A stretch of DNA of 39,112 nt, taken from an uncultured Holophagaceae bacterium. GTDB lineage: Bacteria > Acidobacteriota > Holophagae > Holophagales > Holophagaceae. The stretch's first letter is position 1. The number at the start of each line of letters is the position of its first letter. The notes under the pieces were generated by a model, which saw only the letters and a program-made list of their open reading frames with translations, ran no database searches and was not told where the DNA came from. Positions 34,563 through 39,112 of this stretch are shown here, piece after piece. Location: positions 1 through 39,112 of the forward strand of contig CAIYNT010000238.1 in the NCBI GenBank assembly GCA_903927605.1, written 5' to 3'. Both the position numbers and the translations under genes were made by a program.

Positions 34563-35342
34563 CTACTTGTCGGCCACTTCGCCCGGCAACACGAAACCAT
34601 ATTTTGTCATCACGGCACGCGCGGGTTTGCTGCCCATGTAGTCGGCAAACCGCCTGGCAAGGGCATTATCCTCCGCGCGCTTGGTTATGATGAAGCCCTG
34701 CTCCAGGGGTTGATGCAGGTTATCCGAGATCAGGAAGTAGCCGCCCTTGCCTGCCAATTCTGGATTGACCGCCAGGGATAAGGCGATGATGCCGACCTGG
34801 GCATTGCCGGTCTGCACGAACTGTGCGGTATGAGCAATGTTTTCGCCATAGACCAGCTTCGACTCGAGCTTCTCCCATAACCCCGCGGAGCGCAGTGCCT
34901 CCTCGGCGCGTCTCCCGTACGGCGCGTGCTTCGGGTTGGCGATCGCAATCCGGGTGATTTTCGGGTCGATGAGGCTGGCCAGCGTCATCTTCGTGGCATC
35001 CATGCTGGTGCTCCAAAGAACGATGCGACCTAGGGCGTAGGGCCTTACCTCGGACGCGGCCAGGCCACTTCTTGCTAATTCACGGGGGAACCCGATATCG
35101 GCGGAAAAGTAGAGGTCATAGGGTGCGCCCTGCTGAATCTGGGTGTCGAACTTACCCGACGAACCGTAGATCACATTCACGGCGCCAGCCGGATTGGCCT
35201 TCTTGAAGGTGTCGACAATCTCGTCCATGGCGAACTTCAGATCCGCCGCCGCCGCGATGGTCAAAGTCTGACCGCGGAGGATCTGGATGGATGAAACAAC
35301 GACGAGGAGCAACCCAAAGATCTGCTGGAAGGGCCGTCGCAT
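34563..35342 (-). CDS. modA: Molybdate-binding periplasmic protein ModA
   Basis: A 259-residue periplasmic binding protein. Signal peptide about residues 1-24 (MRRPFQQIFGLLLVVVSSIQ...). The mature part opens LTIAAAADLKFAMDEIVDTF and has the oxyanion-binding motifs IYGSSGKFDTQIQQGAPYDLYFSAD and IANPKHAPYGRRAEEAL, characteristic of ModA. It delivers molybdate or tungstate to ModBC. AAGGAG lies 7-8 bases before the ATG. It follows modE by 48 bases on the same strand. Confidence 0.96.
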   Translation of the reverse strand: MRRPFQQIFGLLLVVVSSIQILRGQTLTIAAAADLKFAMDEIVDTFKKANPAGAVNVIYGSSGKFDTQIQQGAPYDLYFSADIGFPRELARSGLAASEVRPYALGRIVLWSTSMDATKMTLASLIDPKITRIAIANPKHAPYGRRAEEALRSAGLWEKLESKLVYGENIAHTAQFVQTGNAQVGIIALSLAVNPELAGKGGYFLISDNLHQPLEQGFIITKRAEDNALARRFADYMGSKPARAVMTKYGFVLPGEVADK

Positions 35343-35390
35343 CTATGACTCCTTAGAAGCACAATCACAACCTTGCGTCAGCCAGGGTCG

Positions 35391-36179
35391 TCAGACCACT
35401 CCAAGGATGACGCTGGATGCCTTGAAGAGGGCGCAGGCGTGCGACCCCACGCCGAACCCCATCTCGGCAGCGCTCTCATGTGTAATGACCGCACAGATGG
35501 TGTTTCCTACCCCCAGCTCCACATTGACCTCAGCGTTGACTGGCCCGTCGATGACCTTGGTGACGGTGCCGCACAGGAGATTGCGGGCGCTGGTCTTGCA
35601 GGCATGCAGATCGGTACCGATGATGACCGAACTGGCTTTCACGATGGCATAAGCCTCCTTGCCAACTTCCAGTTCCAGGGCTTCGACACTGGCAACGGTC
35701 ACGGTTGCCGCGATGGAGACCCCGCCCTTCAAGGCCAGGACGACCAGAGCGTTGACCGCTCCCCGCGTGATTTTCGTGACTGTGCCAGAAAAAATATTCC
35801 GGGCACTGACCTTTAGGGAGATCCGGCGGAGGAAGGCATAAAGTTCCACTCCGGCCTCGATCCGGCCGCCGATGTTCTGGAGAAACCGGCGGTGCTCCTC
35901 GTCGAAAATATGGAACTGCCTAACGATCTCCATACCCGCCTTGGTGAGGACCGTTCCGCCACCACCCTTGCCGCCAACACTGCGTTCCACCAATGGCCTG
36001 TCCGCCAAGTTGTTCATGAGATCCACCAAGTCCCATGCGGTCTTGTAGCTGATCCCGACCGCCTTGGCGGCCTTGGTGATGCTCCCCAGTTCGCCGATCT
36101 TCTCCAGAAGGGCGATGCGTTCCTCGGCAAAGACCTTCTGTCCTGACTTCTGCAGCCAGAGTGAACCGGTGAGTTCCAT
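35391..36179 (-). CDS. modE: Molybdate-responsive regulator ModE
   Basis: A 262-residue regulator, the same length as E. coli ModE. The winged helix (about 20-80) reads ERIALLEKIGELGSITKAAKAVGISYKTAWDLVDLMNN. Two tandem Mop domains bind molybdate (VSARNIFSGTVTKITRGAVNALVVL at about 140 onward, TSARNLLCGTVTKVIDGPVNAEVNV at about 210 onward). With molybdate bound, ModE usually represses modABC. ATG 36179 begins the family similarity but has no clear ribosome site. The frame is open to 36404, inside the ModE box, so a longer product is improbable. It heads modE-A-B-C. Confidence 0.94.
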   Translation of the reverse strand: MELTGSLWLQKSGQKVFAEERIALLEKIGELGSITKAAKAVGISYKTAWDLVDLMNNLADRPLVERSVGGKGGGGTVLTKAGMEIVRQFHIFDEEHRRFLQNIGGRIEAGVELYAFLRRISLKVSARNIFSGTVTKITRGAVNALVVLALKGGVSIAATVTVASVEALELEVGKEAYAIVKASSVIIGTDLHACKTSARNLLCGTVTKVIDGPVNAEVNVELGVGNTICAVITHESAAEMGFGVGSHACALFKASSVILGVV

Positions 36180-36402
36180 GGGGGTCTTGTCTTTGCGCTT
36201 CAAGGTTGCCGCTCCTGCGTGCCCACCATGATCGCAGCCCACCTTCACAGCGCCATCTTCGCCTTGGCAGGAATTGCCCGACTGCCGGCAGTCCCGCGTC
36301 TTCATGAGGGTGGAGAGCGGATCAGGCCCCTCCCGGGTCCCTTCCCTTCCGGCCTGGACCAGGGTGCCGAGCCCGAGTGGGTTTGATCTTCCTCTGTTGG
36401 TC
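36180..36402 (-). other. Long leader between ModE box and modE start
   Basis: These 223 bases remain open in the modE frame but show no family similarity. They contain a perfect 14-base palindrome GACTGCCGGCAGTC at 36280-36293 and several short GC hairpins. A Moco/tungsten-cofactor riboswitch would be expected in such a place. I compared by memory and could not recognise the conserved core. Either an untranslated leader or an N-terminal extension starting near 36305 is possible. Confidence 0.4.
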
Positions 36403-36430
36403 ATCGTTATATAGAATACTTTATAACGAT
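36403..36430. promoter_or_regulatory. ModE box between modE and the divergent outer-membrane gene
   Basis: ATCGTTATATA (36403-36413), a 6-base spacer and TTTATAACGAT (36420-36430) form an inverted repeat with one mismatch per arm. This agrees with the known E. coli ModE consensus (ATCGnTATATA, six bases, TATATAACGAT). The AT-rich arms also offer -10-like sequences in both directions, so binding would block the modEABC promoter and could affect the divergent gene at 36541. The 110 bases from 36431 to 36540 show only GC-rich sequence. Confidence 0.92.
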
Positions 36431-36540
36431 CTCCCGGGGCCGGTCCGGACGGTTCACAGGGCCTCGGGGCCTGATCTGGTTCTCGCCCCTCATCCTTTCA
36501 CCCTCCAACCCGAAGCGGTCGCCTCCTCCGGAGTACTTTC

Positions 36541-37512
36541 ATGAACAAGCCCACCAAGATCCTGCTGGCGCTCTGCGTCGGCCTGCCCCTGGCGGCCCAG
36601 GCCCCCAGCCTGAATGGCACCAGTCTGATCTCAGCACCCATCTGGACAGCCATATCGTCCGCACCCTCGGGGGACAGCGCCGCCGAAAACGAGCATCCGG
36701 CTCATCCAGAGCCCGTTCCCGACCTGGGGCTTTCCAACTTCTTCAGCGCGGGCTGGGACCAGCCCTGGGAGCATCGCCACGACCGCTACACGCCCGACAT
36801 GGCCCTGTTGAAGGTCACCACCAACGCCCTGGAGAAAGAGCTGCGCATCGACTACATCGACACATCCGTCCGCGGAAACGCGAAGGTGGACACATCGCAG
36901 GTCGGGAGTGCCCTGATCGCCTTCGCCATCAACCGCCGCCTCATGGTGGAGGTGATCAACAATGCCCAGTGGAACATGGACTTCCACCACACGACCACCA
37001 GCGGCAGCGGCGGTGGTGGCGTGCTGCGGCTGCAGCTGGCGGACACCCAGACCAGCTGCACTTCCTTCCAGGTGAAGGCGGCGGTCCCGAACAAGGGACT
37101 GGGGCAGACGCAGACCACCCTCAGTTACGCCCTGGCCTCCTGGCAGGATCTCCACGCCCTGCTGCCCGGCCTGGGGAAGACGGGACTCTACGAATCCATC
37201 CAGTACGACAAGCTGGAAGGCCCGGCCAAGCCCGGCGCCAAAAGCAAGGGCATGGCCGCGGACATCACCCTCGCCAAGACCTGGACCGAGGCCTCGGACA
37301 GCCCCCTTGGCAGGTTCACCACCTTCGGGGAATTCTATGCGGGCCGCGATCTGGACGGGCCCAACCAGGGGCAGACCGTGGCCAGTTTCACCCCGGGCAT
37401 CCGCACCTGGTTCTCGAAGAACAATTCCCTGATGCTGGGCGAGGACCTGCCCCTGGGCCATCGCGCCAATTTCTACCGGGCGCTCCGGCTGACCTACATC
37501 TTCAACTTCTAG
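36541..37512 (+). CDS. Outer-membrane-type protein divergent from modE
   Basis: A 323-residue exported protein. Signal peptide MNKPTKILLALCVGLPLAAQA. The mature part has alternating hydrophobic strands (SALIAFAINRRLMVEVINNAQW, VLRLQLADTQTSCTSFQVKAAV, GMAADITLAKTWTEA, RFTTFGEFYAGRDL) and ends LRLTYIFNF, a C-terminal aromatic typical of outer-membrane barrels. I recognise no named family. One His-rich stretch occurs near residues 53-62 (ENEHPAHPEP). GGAG lies 8 bases before the ATG. The ModE box 110 bases upstream suggests molybdenum-dependent expression, so it may be a porin or receptor for molybdate or a chelate; this is inference. Confidence 0.65.
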   Translation: MNKPTKILLALCVGLPLAAQAPSLNGTSLISAPIWTAISSAPSGDSAAENEHPAHPEPVPDLGLSNFFSAGWDQPWEHRHDRYTPDMALLKVTTNALEKELRIDYIDTSVRGNAKVDTSQVGSALIAFAINRRLMVEVINNAQWNMDFHHTTTSGSGGGGVLRLQLADTQTSCTSFQVKAAVPNKGLGQTQTTLSYALASWQDLHALLPGLGKTGLYESIQYDKLEGPAKPGAKSKGMAADITLAKTWTEASDSPLGRFTTFGEFYAGRDLDGPNQGQTVASFTPGIRTWFSKNNSLMLGEDLPLGHRANFYRALRLTYIFNF

Positions 37513-37596
37513 GTTCTAGGCATCCAAGACCCCCTCCACTCCGCCATGCGGCATTCCCACCTGCCGCTGGCATAGATACGGTTGATCCTTCCCTCA

Positions 37597-37625
37597 GAAA
37601 AGGGCCTGCATCGCGGGTCCTTTTC
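37597..37625 (+). terminator. Probable terminator between convergent genes
   Basis: GAAAAGG (37597-37603) pairs with CCTTTTC (37619-37625), with a further CC/GG pair inside and an imperfect 8-10 base loop. The T-rich right arm would end transcription of the plus-strand gene. The left arm gives a similar T run on the minus strand after dinG, whose stop codon overlaps the element. Confidence 0.5.
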
Positions 37626-39112
37626 ACAGCAGATGCAAAAAGGCCTCCACCCGCTCCCAGTCGCGCGTGACGGGGAAAGGCGGAAGGGCGGCGCGGACCT
37701 GGGCGGCGTAGCGCTTGCCGAGGCGGTCCTCGCTGGGCAGCATGAGCCGTGGATCCAGTACCGCCACCACGCCGCGGTCGGTGCGGGTGCGGATGAGGCG
37801 GCCGATGCCCTGCTTGAGTTTGAGCGTCATCTGGGGCACCTGGATGCCGATGAAGCCGAGACCATCCCTTTGGGCATCAGCCTCGCGGATGCGCGCCTGC
37901 AGCACGGGATCGTCCGGCGGCGCGAAGGGCAGCGCCGAGACCACCACCAGGCTCAACGCATCCCCAGGAAGATCAACGCCCTGCCAGAAGCTGGCGAGGC
38001 CCAGCAGCGCCGCCGCGGGCGTCGCGCGAAAGCGGTCCAGCAGCTGGGTGCGCGACAGGCCATCGCCCTGGACAAAGAAGGTGAGCTCGGGCAGCGCGGC
38101 CTCCAGCCGAGGGCGGAAGGCCGCCAGCATCTTCCGGCTGGTGAAGAGCAGCAGGGCCCGGCCGCGGCTGGCGCGGAGCATGCGTTCCATGGCCGCAAGC
38201 GAGGCCTCGATCCAGGCCGGATCGCCCACGCCGCCGCCACCCGCACGACGCTCGGGCAGGTCCGGCGGCACGAAGAGCAGCCCCTGGGCCTCGAAATCGA
38301 AGGGGCTCTCCACATGCTCGGCAGCTTCCACTTCGGGTTTGGTGAAGCCCAGGCGCAGGCCCAGGCCGTTGAAGCCGCGACCATCGCGCAGGGTCGCGCT
38401 GGTGAGCACCACACTTTCGAAGCCGCGCCGCACATGCTGGTGGAAGAAGGGGCGCACATCCACGGGGTTCGACTTGAAGTGCACGAGGTTGGCACCCTCC
38501 CGGTTCAGCGTGGATACCCAGCCCTCGGGCTGCGCGAAGATCTGCTCCATGCGGGAGAAGGCCGTGCCCACCCGCTCGGCCAGACGCAGCCATTGGGGAT
38601 TCTCGGGATCGGCGGCCGCCAAGCGCCGCGCCTCAATCCGCAGGGGATGGCCGGTCTCCACCCAGGCGCCCACCGCATCGGCCAGGGCCCGCATCTCGGG
38701 TCCTGGGCTCAGCAGGGGCAGCACGCCGCCTTCCAGTGGGACCCAGGAGAGGATGTCAGACCAGGTGCGCTCCCAGGGCCCCAGCAGGCCCGCGAGCCCT
38801 GCCCCGAGATCCTTTGCAGCCGCACGCAGATCGGTGAAGAGCAGGTTCATGGCGCGGCTGGACCAGGCTTCACAGCAGCTCTCGGTGAGCTGCTCCTCCA
38901 GGTCGTGGGCCTCGTCCAGGATGAGCACCGGCGCGTCCGGCAGCACCTGGCCGAAGGCGCTCTCGCGCAGCACCCGGTCGGCCCGCAGCAGGGCGTGGTT
39001 GGCCACCACCAGGTCGGCCTCCTGGATCTCCTGGCGCAGCCGGGTCAGGAAGCAGTCCTCGAAGCGCGGGCACTGGCGCCCGGTGCAGCGTTCGGCCCGG
39101 GCGTTGACCCGG
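37624..39112 (-). CDS. DinG-family ATP-dependent Fe-S helicase (5' end outside window)
   Basis: The C-terminal ~496 residues of an XPD/DinG-like superfamily 2 helicase; the 5' end lies past the right edge. Three cysteines of the 4Fe-4S cluster domain are visible at the edge (ERCTGRQCPRFEDC), followed by EADLVVANHALL and the DEAH box (LILDEAHDLEE). Later motifs are VLTSATLRDGRG, LLLFTSRKMLAAF, LGLASFWQGVDLPGDALSLVVVSALPF and the motif VI stretch KQGIGRLIRTRTDRGVVAVLDPR. Such enzymes unwind DNA 5' to 3' and resolve R-loops or damage structures. The GTG at about 39009 is internal, not the start. Confidence 0.93.
   Translation of the reverse strand, partial: RVNARAERCTGRQCPRFEDCFLTRLRQEIQEADLVVANHALLRADRVLRESAFGQVLPDAPVLILDEAHDLEEQLTESCCEAWSSRAMNLLFTDLRAAAKDLGAGLAGLLGPWERTWSDILSWVPLEGGVLPLLSPGPEMRALADAVGAWVETGHPLRIEARRLAAADPENPQWLRLAERVGTAFSRMEQIFAQPEGWVSTLNREGANLVHFKSNPVDVRPFFHQHVRRGFESVVLTSATLRDGRGFNGLGLRLGFTKPEVEAAEHVESPFDFEAQGLLFVPPDLPERRAGGGGVGDPAWIEASLAAMERMLRASRGRALLLFTSRKMLAAFRPRLEAALPELTFFVQGDGLSRTQLLDRFRATPAAALLGLASFWQGVDLPGDALSLVVVSALPFAPPDDPVLQARIREADAQRDGLGFIGIQVPQMTLKLKQGIGRLIRTRTDRGVVAVLDPRLMLPSEDRLGKRYAAQVRAALPPFPVTRDWERVEAFLHLL

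Overview
The window is high-GC (by eye about 65-70 percent) DNA from a Gram-negative bacterium. An Oar-like TonB-dependent receptor with an N-terminal carboxypeptidase-regulatory domain, several secreted proteins ending in aromatic residues, and the general gene content fit an acidobacterial lineage such as Holophagae (Geothrix/Holophaga). That placement is inference; no rRNA gene is present to confirm it.

Layout. 1-4.5 kb: a CPDC glutaredoxin-like protein beside a decayed copy of its own 3' end, a SurA-like lipoprotein, a secreted hypothetical protein, tRNA-Phe with a palindromic terminator and copies of its 3' end, a membrane-anchored helical-repeat protein and a pyrimidine-nucleoside phosphorylase. 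4.5-7.7 kb: the TonB-dependent receptor with a strong terminator. 7.8-14.8 kb, mostly minus strand: PduO-type corrinoid adenosyltransferase, a Phd/PIN toxin-antitoxin pair with a palindromic operator, pyrE, a long hairpin repeat next to a GxxExxY gene remnant and an ORF6N gene, leuS, an outer-membrane-type protein and a DsrE-family protein. 15-28.5 kb: a potassium island. It holds kdpFABC with two extra tiny membrane ORFs and a hairpin repeat inserted between kdpB and kdpC, a divergent KimA-type potassium importer, kdpDE, and an inward-rectifier (KirBac-type) potassium channel coupled by ATGA to a radical SAM gene. 28.5-32.7 kb: HAD hydrolase, a small membrane protein with two CxxC pairs, a Trp/Gly-rich surface protein, an HtrA-type protease and an NTF2-like protein. 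32.8-37.5 kb: modE-modA-modB-modC on the minus strand, with a near-consensus ModE box between modE and a divergent gene for an unknown outer-membrane-type protein. 37.6 kb to the end: a 5'-truncated DinG-family Fe-S helicase.

How the genes may work together. Almost the same 23-bp sequence (20 of 23 identical) lies upstream of kdpFABC and in the divergent kimA/kdpDE region, each time on the strand of the transporter gene. It contains CTTAACGCC-type half-sites spaced 11 bp, as expected for an OmpR-family regulator. I infer that KdpE controls both KdpFABC and the KimA-type importer, so this is a single potassium regulon. Likewise the ModE box lies where it could control the molybdate ABC transporter and the divergent outer-membrane-type gene, making that gene a candidate molybdenum-responsive outer-membrane protein.

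The most unusual sequence outside genes is (i) the pair of long hairpin repeats (about 9.97-10.13 kb and 19.53-19.72 kb), the first beside a truncated GxxExxY gene, and (ii) the inverted and direct copies of the tRNA-Phe 3' end around 1.95-2.16 kb.
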